Shown here piece after piece: positions 9,497 through 17,410 of a stretch of 64,000 bases of DNA (its first letter is position 1; each line of letters opens with the position of its first letter). The position numbers were made by a program, and so were the translations under genes. Source of the stretch: CAJBVG01 sp943372995. Lineage in GTDB: Bacteria; Bacteroidota; Bacteroidia; Sphingobacteriales; Sphingobacteriaceae. The notes below the pieces were generated by a model that saw only the letters and a list, made by a program, of their open reading frames with translations, did not search any database and had not been told where the DNA came from. The stretch covers positions 1-64,000 of the forward strand of contig CALSAQ010000002.1 in assembly GCA_943372995.1 (NCBI GenBank). Reading direction: 5' to 3'.

Positions 9497-10015
9497 ATGA
9501 CTTCCACACCCTTCTCAATTTTAACAACCGAACGACTAATACTAAGGAAACTGTCCATCGACGACTGGGGGGAGATTTTAACTTTACGATCAGATCCAGA
9601 GATAAATAAGTACCTCGACAGGCAAGCTGCAAAGACAAGAGAAGATGCGATAAATTTCATCAATAAAGTAAATGAGAATATCGATAAGCACATGGCATTT
9701 TATTGGGCAATTACCTTAGCGGAAACGAATACGGTTGTGGGTACTATTTGCTTGTATGACCTTTCAAATGAGATGAGTAGTTGTGAAATTGGGTATGAGT
9801 TAATGATAAGATTTCAAGGACAAGGGATAATGAGTGAGGCGCTTAGGGGTGTTATCGATTATGTTTTTCAAACGCTGAAGCTTAATAAAATATTAGCGGT
9901 TACTCATTGTAAAAATGAGCATTCAAGCAGATTACTAAGTAAATTTAATTTTGTGAAATCTTTAGAGGTAGATAAAGAGAATCCTGAATTAGATATTTTT
10001 ATTTTGACAAAATAA
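9497..10015 (+). CDS. GNAT family N-acetyltransferase (RimJ/RimL-like)
   Basis: The 172-residue protein starts with TERLILRKLSIDDWGEIL, the usual opening of Acetyltransf_3/RimJ-like enzymes. It has the central strand GTICLYDLSNE, EIGYELMIRFQGQGIMSEAL (the acetyl-CoA pyrophosphate loop, Q/RxxGxG/A) and the C-terminal LNKILAVTHCKNEHSSRLLSKFNF. It probably transfers acetyl from acetyl-CoA to an amino group of a protein N-terminus or small molecule; the substrate cannot be read from sequence. It is divergent from map, and 170 bp separate it from the next gene. Confidence 0.92.
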   Translation: MTSTPFSILTTERLILRKLSIDDWGEILTLRSDPEINKYLDRQAAKTREDAINFINKVNENIDKHMAFYWAITLAETNTVVGTICLYDLSNEMSSCEIGYELMIRFQGQGIMSEALRGVIDYVFQTLKLNKILAVTHCKNEHSSRLLSKFNFVKSLEVDKENPELDIFILTK

Positions 10016-10185
10016 ATTAGAAAGTAGGAATACGAAACTTATATAAAAGTCTAGCTGATAATATTTTCTTATACAGCTACGGAATTAATTAAGAGTTGTT
10101 TTTCTAAAAGAAATTGTTGTAAATTGAAACTTCTATCAATAAACAATCAATAATAACCTAAATAACAATTCTAAATATTAATTAT

Positions 10186-10644
10186 ATGGAAAAGCTTCAA
10201 TATAAAATAAGCATCAATGCTCCCGTAATCAAGATTTACGACTTAATGCTTGGCATGAGCAATAAATCAACTTATGAGCAATGGACGGCTATGTTTAATC
10301 CAACCTCGAGCTATGAAGGGAGTTGGGAGAAGGGGAGTAAAATTCTATTTGTAGGAGTAGATGAGAATGGCGACAAGGGAGGGATGGTTTCTCGAATAGT
10401 TGAAAATATACCTAACAAATTTGTTTCGATTCAACATTACGGTCTTGTACAAGGGAGTCAGGAAATTACTGAAGGCCCAGATGTGGAAAAATGGGCAAAT
10501 GGATTTGAAAACTACAGCTTCGAAGAAAACAATGGAAGTGTAACGGTTACCGTTGATTTAGATACTACAGAGGATTTTATTGAATATATGAATGAGAAAT
10601 ATCCTATAGCATTAAATAAGTTGAAGGAAATTTGTGAGAAATAA
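10186..10644 (+). CDS. SRPBCC (START/AHSA1-like) domain protein
   Basis: The 152-residue protein has the START-like/AHSA1 pattern: KISINAPVIKIYDLMLG at the N-terminus, EQWTAMFNPTSSYEGSWEKGSKI, then FVSIQHYGLV, FENYSFEENNGSVTVTVDLD and a long C-terminal helix. Such proteins form a helix-grip pocket that binds a hydrophobic ligand; no ligand is known for this subfamily. There is no signal peptide, so it is cytosolic. It is followed by a DUF3830 gene 27 bp downstream, which suggests cotranscription. The upstream 170-bp gap (10016-10185) is AT-rich and shows no convincing promoter or RNA. Confidence 0.85.
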   Translation: MEKLQYKISINAPVIKIYDLMLGMSNKSTYEQWTAMFNPTSSYEGSWEKGSKILFVGVDENGDKGGMVSRIVENIPNKFVSIQHYGLVQGSQEITEGPDVEKWANGFENYSFEENNGSVTVTVDLDTTEDFIEYMNEKYPIALNKLKEICEK

Positions 10645-10671
10645 AAAGGATTTATTCAAAAAAATAGAAAC

Positions 10672-11085
10672 ATGAACGGATTTAAAATAACTACTTCAGA
10701 TCATAAAGAAATAAAATTTGAATTTTACATTGATACGGCGCCAATTACATCTAAAGCCTTCCTTAGCATTTTGCCTTTTACTCGAACTTTTCACCATGCC
10801 AGAGTTTCTGGACAAGAAATTTGGATTGATGATGTTCCTCAATTAGATATTATTCAAGAGAATGCTTCTGTATTTACAGAGCCCGGAGAAGTGGTTTTTG
10901 GTCCATCAAAACCAGCTAGATCTAAAACCGCAAATTGTTTTGGAATATATTATGGCGAGGGTAAAGGTTTGGATGCATGTAATGTATTTGCAAAGGTAAT
11001 AGATAGCGATAAGCATAAGCTATTTGATCTTGGAAATGAAATATGGAAAAATGGTTCGCAAGAATTAACTATTGCTACACTATAA
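10672..11085 (+). CDS. DUF3830-like protein (cyclophilin-like fold)
   Basis: The 137-residue protein resembles the DUF3830 family, small beta-barrel proteins with a cyclophilin-like fold. Diagnostic segments are IDTAPITSKAFLSILPF, HHARVSGQEIWID, ENASVFTEPGEVVFGP and the late NCFGIYYGEGKG. The classical cyclophilin catalytic Arg/Phe set is not obvious, so peptidyl-prolyl isomerase activity should not be assumed. It is cytosolic and lies between SRPBCC and MBL genes, probably in the same transcript. Function unknown. Confidence 0.75.
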   Translation: MNGFKITTSDHKEIKFEFYIDTAPITSKAFLSILPFTRTFHHARVSGQEIWIDDVPQLDIIQENASVFTEPGEVVFGPSKPARSKTANCFGIYYGEGKGLDACNVFAKVIDSDKHKLFDLGNEIWKNGSQELTIATL

Positions 11086-11121
11086 GAGAATGTCTGAATG
11101 GGTATTGTAGAAATAATTTCA

Positions 11122-11787
11122 ATGATAAATAAATACAAAAGAATAATAGCTTGTGCCTTGATGATTATACTTTACAATTCTGTCTTCGCGCAGAATGGGG
11201 AGTTGTTGGTTAATTTTATTGGAAACGCAGGATTTCATATTACTGATGGTAAAACGAATATCTACCTCGACTTCCCATATAAATCTGGAGCGTACGGGTA
11301 TATGCAATACAGCGAATCGGAGTTAAACAAAATTAAGGATCAATCGATTTTTATATTTACGCATAAACATGCTGATCATTATGCTAGAAAAATTACGAGA
11401 AAATTAAATGGTAAAGTATATGCCAGACATAATCGGAAGAGAATAAATAAATTGGAGAAAAGTATACCCGACTTCAAGATAAAATCATACAAGACGAAAC
11501 ATCGGTTTTCTTTTAGTCATTATTCGTACGTAATCGATTGGTATGGTAAAAGACTTTTTATCTCAGGAGATACGGAACATCCAGAAACTATAGGATTAAT
11601 TAAAGATATTGATTATGCCTTTATTCCAACTTGGATTTTGTATTACGCCAAAGAGAAAAATATTAGCATAGATGCAAAAACCAAAGTGGTCTATCACCTC
11701 TACCCAAACGAGAAAGTAGAAGAAAAAACGAATAAGGATTTTATATTATTTGATAAACAAGGAATGAGTTTGAAAATTCCTTATTAA
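11122..11787 (+). CDS. Exported MBL-fold metallo-hydrolase
   Basis: The metallo-beta-lactamase fold is shown by FTHKHADHYA (the HxHxDH zinc motif) and SGDTEH (second Asp), with the start LLVNFIGNAGFHITDGKTN typical of UlaG/L-ascorbate-6-P lactonase-like members. I place the start at the ATG at 11122, giving MINKYKRIIACALMI, a clean signal peptide with cleavage near VFA-QN; an in-frame ATG at 11098 would add eight residues. The enzyme is probably periplasmic. The final histidine is likely VVYHLYPNE near the C-terminus. Substrate unknown. Confidence 0.85.
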   Translation: MINKYKRIIACALMIILYNSVFAQNGELLVNFIGNAGFHITDGKTNIYLDFPYKSGAYGYMQYSESELNKIKDQSIFIFTHKHADHYARKITRKLNGKVYARHNRKRINKLEKSIPDFKIKSYKTKHRFSFSHYSYVIDWYGKRLFISGDTEHPETIGLIKDIDYAFIPTWILYYAKEKNISIDAKTKVVYHLYPNEKVEEKTNKDFILFDKQGMSLKIPY

Positions 11788-11836
11788 GATTATATAATAA
11801 AAACGTTTTTTAGATTAAAGTCACCAAGTATATTCT

Positions 11837-12295
11837 ATGAAATCGATAGTCTTAATGTTAATGTTGTTCAGCCTAGGAACATATTCTTATTCGCAAAGTA
11901 ACAATCCTAATTTGGATACTGCACTAGCAAAAAAACTAGGAGCAGATGATTATGGCATGAAAAAATATGTGTTTGTATTGTTAAAAACGGGTGAGAACAA
12001 AACAACCAATAAGAAATTTATCGACAGTTGTTTTGCAGGACACATGGCCAACATTGGTAAACTATCCGAGCAAAACAAGTTGGTAGTAGCAGGCCCATTC
12101 GGGAAAAACAACAAAGATTTCAGAGGAATTTTCATTTTGAACGTATCTACTATAGAAGAAGCAAATAAACTCCTAGAAGGCGATCCAGCCATAAAAGAAA
12201 AACTACTAAGCGCAGAACTTGTTCCATGGTACGGCTCCGCCGCTATTTCAGAATATCTAAAAGCTCATGATAAAATTTGGAAGGCAAAACCTTAG
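11837..12295 (+). CDS. YciI-like domain protein with signal peptide
   Basis: The 152-residue protein has a signal peptide (MKSIVLMLMLFSLGTYSYS-QS) and a YCII-related domain: KKYVFVLLKTGENK, HMANIGKLSEQNKLVVAGPFG and DFRGIFILNVSTIEEANKLLEGDPAI. YciI domains have a ferredoxin-like fold with a conserved His (here in GHMANIG) proposed as catalytic. Secreted versions are common in Bacteroidota and have no assigned reaction. It starts 49 bp after the MBL gene and 3 bp before a VOC gene, so YciI and VOC are probably cotranscribed. Confidence 0.88.
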   Translation: MKSIVLMLMLFSLGTYSYSQSNNPNLDTALAKKLGADDYGMKKYVFVLLKTGENKTTNKKFIDSCFAGHMANIGKLSEQNKLVVAGPFGKNNKDFRGIFILNVSTIEEANKLLEGDPAIKEKLLSAELVPWYGSAAISEYLKAHDKIWKAKP

Positions 12296-12298
12296 AGG

Positions 12299-12712
12299 AT
12301 GAAACAGTACATTGCCCATATCGCATTAGTTGTAAAAGATTACGACGAAGCAATAGATTTTTATACAAATAAGTTAGACTTTGTGGTTCTTGAAGACACA
12401 AAGATTGACGAATTTAAAAGATGGGTGATGATTGCTCCGCCTGGAGCTAAAGAATGTAGTTTATTATTAGCGAAAGCATCTAATGAAAAACAATCAGAAA
12501 GTATAGGAAATCAAACAGGAGGTAGAGTGTTTCTTTTTTTATTCACAGATGACTTTTGGCGAGACTACAATAAAATGATTAACAGAAAAATTAATTTTGT
12601 TAGGTCTCCAACAGACTTCCATTATGGTAAAGTGGCAGTGTTTGAAGATTTATACGGTAATCTATGGGATTTGATACAACCTAACGAGAATAATAAAGGG
12701 CTTGTTAAATAA
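12299..12712 (+). CDS. VOC family protein (glyoxalase/dioxygenase superfamily)
   Basis: The 137-residue single VOC module has paired beta-alpha-beta-beta-beta units. IAHIALVVKDYDEAIDFYTNKLDFVV carries the first metal-ligand His (residue 5 or 7 region), and KVAVFEDLYGNLWDLIQP has the second acidic ligand region, where many VOC proteins have FxDPDGN; here it reads FEDLYGN. It is a possible metal-dependent lyase, dioxygenase or antibiotic-binding protein; the substrate is not predictable. It begins three bases after the YciI stop. Confidence 0.88.
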   Translation: MKQYIAHIALVVKDYDEAIDFYTNKLDFVVLEDTKIDEFKRWVMIAPPGAKECSLLLAKASNEKQSESIGNQTGGRVFLFLFTDDFWRDYNKMINRKINFVRSPTDFHYGKVAVFEDLYGNLWDLIQPNENNKGLVK

Positions 12713-12910
12713 TATTCAAATAATAAATGTTGCCTAAAAATATACTTTGTAATTACACTCACTTCCAATTGTGGTAACAATAGTGATATCGCCACTTTTT
12801 CACGATTTACATCTGCAATATCCTTCTTGACTTATAAAGCTTTTGAAAGAATAGAGAATAAAACGAATCTAAAATCAATCAACTTAATAAAAAAAATTAG
12901 CTAATTTGTT
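12713..12910. other. AT-rich intergenic stretch, no gene recognised
   Basis: I see no start-to-stop coding region with recognisable similarity. A short stretch on the minus strand (about 12720-12850) is open but has no start codon and matches nothing I know, so it is at most an eroded fragment. No rho-independent terminator follows the VOC gene. Confidence 0.5.
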
Positions 12911-12967
12911 GTAGCGGGAGCAGGACTCGAACCTACGTCCGCCAAGGCGGATAAGAGCCCGACGAAA
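12911..12967 (-). pseudogene. Partial tRNA-fMet duplicate (3' half) with an inserted palindrome
   Basis: Bases 12911-12937 are identical to 13014-13040, the T-arm and 3' acceptor of the neighbouring tRNA-fMet. Bases 12952-12965 match 13051-13064 (anticodon-stem 5' side) at 13 of 14 positions. Between them the variable loop and 3' anticodon stem are replaced by the palindrome TCCGCC-AA-GGCGGA (12938-12951). The D-arm and 5' acceptor are missing. It cannot fold as a tRNA and looks like a scar of tRNA-targeted integration or recombination. Confidence 0.75.
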
Positions 12968-12974
12968 TTTTTTC

Positions 12975-13008
12975 AAAAAAAAAGAGCCTTGTGAAAAACA
13001 AGACTCTT
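12975..13008 (-). terminator. Rho-independent terminator of tRNA-fMet
   Basis: On the minus strand an 11-bp stem (AAGAGTCTTGT with ACAAGGCTCTT, one G-T wobble) closes a five-base loop and is followed by nine T residues. It begins seven bases after the tRNA 3' end, so it terminates the tRNA transcript before the partial duplicate. Confidence 0.85.
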
Positions 13009-13014
13009 ATCTAG

Positions 13015-13087
<73 letters not shown>

Positions 13088-13127
13088 CTCTTATATCCAA
13101 TTATTATATAGCTCAAGCCGTTTTTAA

Positions 13128-13166
13128 TTGGAATGCAAAGATATAATTCGTTTCTTTGCATTCCAA
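13128..13166. promoter_or_regulatory. Perfect 13-bp inverted repeat overlapping the putative era promoter
   Basis: TTGGAATGCAAAG (13128-13140) and CTTTGCATTCCAA (13154-13166) are exact inverted copies around a 13-base spacer. TTG at 13128 and TTTCTTTG at 13151-13158, 20 bases apart, resemble Bacteroidota -33 and -7 boxes, so the repeat could be an operator over the era promoter. It could alternatively be a 5' leader hairpin 15 bases before the era ATG. Confidence 0.6.
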
Positions 13167-13181
13167 ATTATTTTCAATATT

Positions 13182-14063
13182 ATGAGTCATAAGGCTGGTT
13201 TTGTGTCAATTATAGGTAAGCCTAATGCAGGTAAATCAACTTTATTGAATGCTTTGTTGGGTGAAAAGCTCTCAATCATCACTCCTAAAGCGCAAACAAC
13301 CAGACATAGAATATTGGGAATTTTAAACGAAGAAGACTACCAAGTGGTGTTTTCGGATACCCCTGGAATCATCAAACCCATGTATAGTTTGCACGAGTCG
13401 ATGATGAATGCGGTATATGGTTCCTTAACCGATGCCGATATTGTTTTGTTGGTAACCGATATTCATGAGAAGCACGATGAAGCTGAAGTGTTGAAGTCGT
13501 TAGAGCATTGCTTGTCGCCTGTGGTGGTCATCATCAACAAAGTAGACCAAGCAAAACAAGAGGAGATTGCGGAGAAAATAGAGTATTGGAAGAACACCTT
13601 GAATCCCGTTGCCATATTTGCTGCTTCGGCTTTACACGATTTTCAGGTGAAAGAGATATTTAAGTTTATCATAGATAATATGCCAGAACATCCAGCCTAT
13701 TATCCCAAAGACGATACTTATACCGACAGAACGGAGCGTTTCATTGTGTCGGAAATGATTAGAGAAAAGATATTGATGTTCTACCAAAAGGAAATTCCTT
13801 ACAGTACAGAAGTGATAGTAACTTCATTTAAAGAGGAAGAGAACATAGTGAAAATACAAGCGGAGATTATTGTGGAGCGTGAATCGCAAAAAGCCATTAT
13901 CCTAGGGCATAAGGGAGAATCGATTAAGAAAACAGGCACGAAATCGAGAGAGTCGATAGAAGAATTTGTGGGCAAGAAGGTATTCCTAGAGCTTTTTGTT
14001 AAGGTGGTGAGCGATTGGAGAAATAAAAAGAATTATTTAAAAAGATTTGGTTACGATCAATAG
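13182..14063 (+). CDS. era: GTPase Era
   Basis: The 293-residue protein is Era, the GTPase that assists 30S assembly and 16S rRNA 3' end maturation. I place the start at the ATG at 13182 (MSHKAGFVSIIGKPNAGKST), the family's usual N-terminus; an in-frame TTG at 13128 would lie in the inverted repeat. G1 is GKPNAGKS (12-19), G2 TTRHRI, G3 DTPGI, G4 NKVD and G5 SAL. The C-terminal KH domain is clear (EIIVERESQKAIILGHKGESIKKTG). The gene der follows 18 bp downstream, so the two ribosome-assembly GTPases are probably cotranscribed. Confidence 0.97.
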   Translation: MSHKAGFVSIIGKPNAGKSTLLNALLGEKLSIITPKAQTTRHRILGILNEEDYQVVFSDTPGIIKPMYSLHESMMNAVYGSLTDADIVLLVTDIHEKHDEAEVLKSLEHCLSPVVVIINKVDQAKQEEIAEKIEYWKNTLNPVAIFAASALHDFQVKEIFKFIIDNMPEHPAYYPKDDTYTDRTERFIVSEMIREKILMFYQKEIPYSTEVIVTSFKEEENIVKIQAEIIVERESQKAIILGHKGESIKKTGTKSRESIEEFVGKKVFLELFVKVVSDWRNKKNYLKRFGYDQ

Positions 14064-14081
14064 TAACCTAGAGGTAAAGAT

Positions 14082-15383
14082 ATGAGTAATATAGTAGCTA
14101 TCGTTGGACGCCCGAATGTGGGTAAATCGACATTGTTTAATCGACTTTCGGAAAGCCGTAAGGCTATAGTCGACGATTTTAGCGGGGTTACTCGCGACCG
14201 TCATTACGAGACAGCGGAATGGATTGGTAAAAAATTCACCATCATCGATACTGGTGGTTATGTGGCAAATTCAGAAGATCAGTTTGAAGCGGCAATACGC
14301 GAGCAAGTAATCATCGCTATTGAAGAAGCAAGCGTGATTTTATTTATGGTGGATGTGAAAACAGGCATTACAGATCTCGATGATGAGATTGCAACTATGC
14401 TTCGTAAGTCGAAAAAACCAGTGTTTGTTGTCGCGAATAAAGTTGATAATAACAATTTAATACCTGAAGCTTCAGTATTCTATTCTTTCGGATTAGGGGA
14501 ATTGTATTGTATTTCTTCAATTACGGGGAGTGGAACGGGAGAGTTGTTGGACGAAGTGGTAAAACATTTTGAAGAAGAATTCGAAGAACCTAATGAATTA
14601 CCTACTTATGCGTTCCTAGGGCGACCAAACGTGGGGAAATCTTCTATCATCAACGCCTTAATTGGCAAGGAGAGAAACATAGTCACTCCAATTGCAGGTA
14701 CAACAAGAGATTCAATTGAAATTGAATACAATCAGTTTGGGCATCATTTTATGCTAATTGATACCGCAGGTCTTCGTAAGAAAACCAAGGTGAACGAAAA
14801 TATCGAATTCTATTCGGTGATGAGAACAATCAAGGCACTTGAGAAAGCTGATGTTTGTATCTTAATGGTCGATGCTACCGAAGGAATGGAGTCGCAAGAC
14901 ATCAATATCTTCAAGTTAGCGGTAAAAAATCACAAAGGAGTGGTAATATTGGTTAATAAATGGGATTTAGTAGAAAAAGACCATAAAACAAGTAAGGGTT
15001 TTGAAGAGACTATACGCGAGAAATTAGCTCCATTTGTTGATGTACCTATTATTTTTACCTCAGCATTAACCAAACAGAGGGTTTTTAAAGCAATAGAAAC
15101 AGCCAATGAGGTATATCAGAATAAAACTAAACATATCCCAACATCTAAGCTAAATGATGTAATGCTTGAGATTATTCAGCAGTACCCACCACCAAGTTTA
15201 AAAGGGAAGTATGTGAAGATAAAATTCATTACACAGCTACCTGGTAAGTCGCCAGCATTTGCCTTTTTCTGTAATCTTCCACAATACGTAAAAGAGCCTT
15301 ATAAACGCTTCCTAGAGAACAAATTGAGAGAGAATTTCGATTTTTCGGGAGTGCCAATAAGTATCTATTTGAGGCAGAAATAG
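14082..15383 (+). CDS. der: Ribosome biogenesis GTPase Der (EngA)
   Basis: The 433-residue protein has two tandem GTPase domains followed by a KH-like domain, the unique Der layout for 50S subunit assembly. GRPNVGKS appears near residue 8 and again near residue 180; DTGGY and DTAGL are the two G3 motifs; NKVD and NKWD are the two G4 motifs. The C-terminus ends PISIYLRQK, which is typical. An AGAGGTAAAG stretch before the ATG is one of the better ribosome-binding sites in this window. It lies 18 bp behind era and is followed by a promoter for the next gene. Confidence 0.98.
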   Translation: MSNIVAIVGRPNVGKSTLFNRLSESRKAIVDDFSGVTRDRHYETAEWIGKKFTIIDTGGYVANSEDQFEAAIREQVIIAIEEASVILFMVDVKTGITDLDDEIATMLRKSKKPVFVVANKVDNNNLIPEASVFYSFGLGELYCISSITGSGTGELLDEVVKHFEEEFEEPNELPTYAFLGRPNVGKSSIINALIGKERNIVTPIAGTTRDSIEIEYNQFGHHFMLIDTAGLRKKTKVNENIEFYSVMRTIKALEKADVCILMVDATEGMESQDINIFKLAVKNHKGVVILVNKWDLVEKDHKTSKGFEETIREKLAPFVDVPIIFTSALTKQRVFKAIETANEVYQNKTKHIPTSKLNDVMLEIIQQYPPPSLKGKYVKIKFITQLPGKSPAFAFFCNLPQYVKEPYKRFLENKLRENFDFSGVPISIYLRQK

Positions 15384-15413
15384 CATATTTTATAATTATT
15401 TAAAAATAATTGT

Positions 15414-15442
15414 TTTGAATTGAGTTTTTTATTTTACCTTTG
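15414..15442 (+). promoter_or_regulatory. Bacteroidota-type promoter for the small lipoprotein gene
   Basis: TTTG (15414-15417) and TACCTTTG (15435-15442) match the -33 and -7 boxes of the Bacteroidota sigma factor, with a 17-base spacer (slightly short). The -7 box ends 27 bases before the ATG at 15470. Confidence 0.5.
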
Positions 15443-15469
15443 CTGCGTTTTAAAATCTTATAACCAAAA

Positions 15470-15679
15470 ATGAAAAAAGTATTAGTTTTATTGTTAACTG
15501 CAGGTATCTTTGGATTCGTTGCATGTGGTGAAAGTGCTGAGCAAAAAGCTGCTAAAGAAAAAGCTATGGCTGATTCAATCGCTGCTGCTCAAGCTGATTC
15601 AATTTCTAACGCTGCTTCTATGGCTGCTGATTCTTCAGCTACTATGGATACTACAGCTACTGAAGAAGTTGCTAAGTAA
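15470..15679 (+). CDS. Small alanine-rich lipoprotein
   Basis: The 69-residue product has a lipoprotein signal (MKKVLVLLLTAGIFGFVAC, Cys19 as lipid site) and then a low-complexity mature part rich in Ala, Ser, Asp and Glu (EQKAAKEKAMADSIAAAQ, DSSATMDTT). Short lipoproteins of this composition are frequent in Bacteroidota and have no known function; they may line the envelope in an abundant, Lpp-like way. It is monocistronic with its own promoter and a strong terminator, which fits high expression. A second open frame here is Leu-rich and is only a shadow of this gene. Confidence 0.85.
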   Translation: MKKVLVLLLTAGIFGFVACGESAEQKAAKEKAMADSIAAAQADSISNAASMAADSSATMDTTATEEVAK

Positions 15680-15697
15680 TCTTCACCTGAAGAAATT

Positions 15698-15726
15698 AAA
15701 GCCTCCACATGTGAGGCTTTTTTTTT
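15698..15726 (+). terminator. Rho-independent terminator after the small lipoprotein gene
   Basis: AAAGCCTC and GAGGCTTT form an 8-bp stem around a seven-base loop, followed by a run of T to 15726. It starts 19 bases after the stop codon at 15679. The reverse strand has a much weaker T-run, so its role for the convergent ctpA-type gene is doubtful. Confidence 0.9.
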
Positions 15727-15740
15727 GCCCTAAATTTTCC

Positions 15741-17339
15741 TTATTCCGCGGTTAATAGCTCAACAGATTTGTTTAAGCCCGTGTCTAAATCACGCATCGC
15801 TTTGTAATATCCCTCATTTCCAAAGAATTGACGAGCCATTATGGCTTTCATCTGAATGCTCATCGCTTTTTTAGATCGTTTGATTTCATTCTCACTTGGT
15901 TTTAATCCTTTAGAAATACTATACGAGATGAAATTATTGAAGAAGTCGTCCTTTAAATTAAAATTTTGTAGAAACTGATCAGCTCCTTTATAGCTTGTAA
16001 TTTCTTTTTTATTCGCATCAGTATAATTGTATACATAGTCGCTAAGAATACCTTCCGAAACAGCTCTGCTGTAGAATAGAGTATAATCCGAAGTATCTAT
16101 CGGAATGAAGATATCAGGATAGATTCCACCTCCATCATATACTATTTTACCTGAAGGGGTCTTATATGCTTTTTGATGATTAATCTTAATGCTATCAGGG
16201 TTGCTTAATTCACCGTGAACATACCTGTTGCTTAAATCGCCTTCATAAGCCGCTATGCCATCGTTGTAAGGTTTTTGTATGCAACGACCAGTTGGAGTAT
16301 AATATCGGGCAACAGTGAGCCTTAAACGCGACCCATCGGAAAGGATGGCTTGCTCTTGTACTAAGCCTTTTCCAAAAGTTCTTCTTCCTACAATTATTCC
16401 TCTATCCCAATCTTGAACTGCTCCAGCTACAATTTCACTTGCCGAGGCTGAACCTTCATCAACTAAAACCACTAATTTCCCTTTTTCGAAATTCCCTGCA
16501 TCGGTGGCAAATTCCTCTTTCTTTGGAGAAGCTTTCCCTTCAGTATAAACAATAAGTTTATTCCCTTCTAATAATTCATCAGCAATCATTATCGCTGTAT
16601 TTAAATATCCTCCTGAGTTACCTCTTAAGTCGAGAATAAGGCTTTTCATGCCTTGACTTTTTAATTTCTTTAAACTTTCAAAAAACTCATCATAAGTATT
16701 ACTCCCAAATGTGCTCACTTTAATGTATCCAATGTCTTTACTTGGCATATACGATACATCTACACTATTTAATGGAATATTTCCCCTTATGATATTATAA
16801 TCTATTAGCTTAGGACTGTTATTTCTTTTAATACTGATTTTTACTTTAGATCCCGCTTCTCCTCTTAGTAACTTCGTTACATCTCTATCGGTTATTTTTT
16901 TACCAGCCACTACCTTGTCGTTAACCTTTACAATTTTATCGCCTGCTCTTATTCCTAATAGTTCGGATGGACCCCCACTGATAGCCGACACAACATATAT
17001 GGTATCTCTTAATAAATAAAACTCAATGCCTATGCCTTCAAAATTACCCTCCAAAGTTTCATTTACTTTCTTGAAATCTTCAGCAGGGATATATACCGAG
17101 TGAGGATCGAGTTTCGATAACATCTCTTCGATGTTTTCTTGTTCAAGCTTTTTTAAATCAACAGTATCTACGTATTTCTTTTCTATAAGTCGCATTACTT
17201 GTTCCATAGAACTCGACTTGGATTTTAGTCCGATACCTCTTATTTCTTCATGAAATTTATATCCTAAAAACATCCCAAGTATTAATACTAAACTGAAAAA
17301 TAGGGAAGTGCTAATCGCAGAAGTTTTCTTATTTTGCAT
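15741..17339 (-). CDS. S41 family C-terminal processing peptidase (CtpA/Prc-like)
   Basis: The 532-residue envelope protease starts with a membrane anchor (residues 10-27). A PDZ domain (about 95-190; GIGIEFYLLRDTIYVVSAI, AGDKIVKVNDK) precedes the S41 core. The Ser/Lys dyad is Ser299 in GSASASEIVAGA and Lys324 in RTFGKGLVQ, 25 residues apart as in Prc. LRGNSGGYL is the conserved loop. A C-terminal extension (about 400-532) is common in Bacteroidota homologues. It trims or degrades periplasmic proteins from the C-terminus. It is convergent with the lipoprotein gene and divergent from the kinase gene. Confidence 0.95.
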   Translation of the reverse strand: MQNKKTSAISTSLFFSLVLILGMFLGYKFHEEIRGIGLKSKSSSMEQVMRLIEKKYVDTVDLKKLEQENIEEMLSKLDPHSVYIPAEDFKKVNETLEGNFEGIGIEFYLLRDTIYVVSAISGGPSELLGIRAGDKIVKVNDKVVAGKKITDRDVTKLLRGEAGSKVKISIKRNNSPKLIDYNIIRGNIPLNSVDVSYMPSKDIGYIKVSTFGSNTYDEFFESLKKLKSQGMKSLILDLRGNSGGYLNTAIMIADELLEGNKLIVYTEGKASPKKEEFATDAGNFEKGKLVVLVDEGSASASEIVAGAVQDWDRGIIVGRRTFGKGLVQEQAILSDGSRLRLTVARYYTPTGRCIQKPYNDGIAAYEGDLSNRYVHGELSNPDSIKINHQKAYKTPSGKIVYDGGGIYPDIFIPIDTSDYTLFYSRAVSEGILSDYVYNYTDANKKEITSYKGADQFLQNFNLKDDFFNNFISYSISKGLKPSENEIKRSKKAMSIQMKAIMARQFFGNEGYYKAMRDLDTGLNKSVELLTAE

Positions 17340-17410
17340 GCAATAAATACAATTAATACCTCATTTCGTTTGAAGTACCCAACGAAGATATTAATTAATT
17401 TAATTTTAAT

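Noticed and set aside
12720..12850. Open minus-strand stretch after the VOC gene
   Set aside because: No start codon and no recognisable family; it may be chance in AT-rich DNA.
12911..12967. A second functional tRNA
   Set aside because: It lacks the D-arm and 5' acceptor, and the anticodon stem is replaced by a palindrome.
13128..13181. Upstream TTG start for era
   Set aside because: It would add 18 residues encoded within the perfect inverted repeat, and the ATG at 13182 gives the conserved Era N-terminus.
15510..15755. A Leu-rich reading frame over the small lipoprotein gene
   Set aside because: It is the shifted frame of an Ala/Ser-rich coding sequence and has no start context; the lipoprotein has a promoter, lipobox and terminator.
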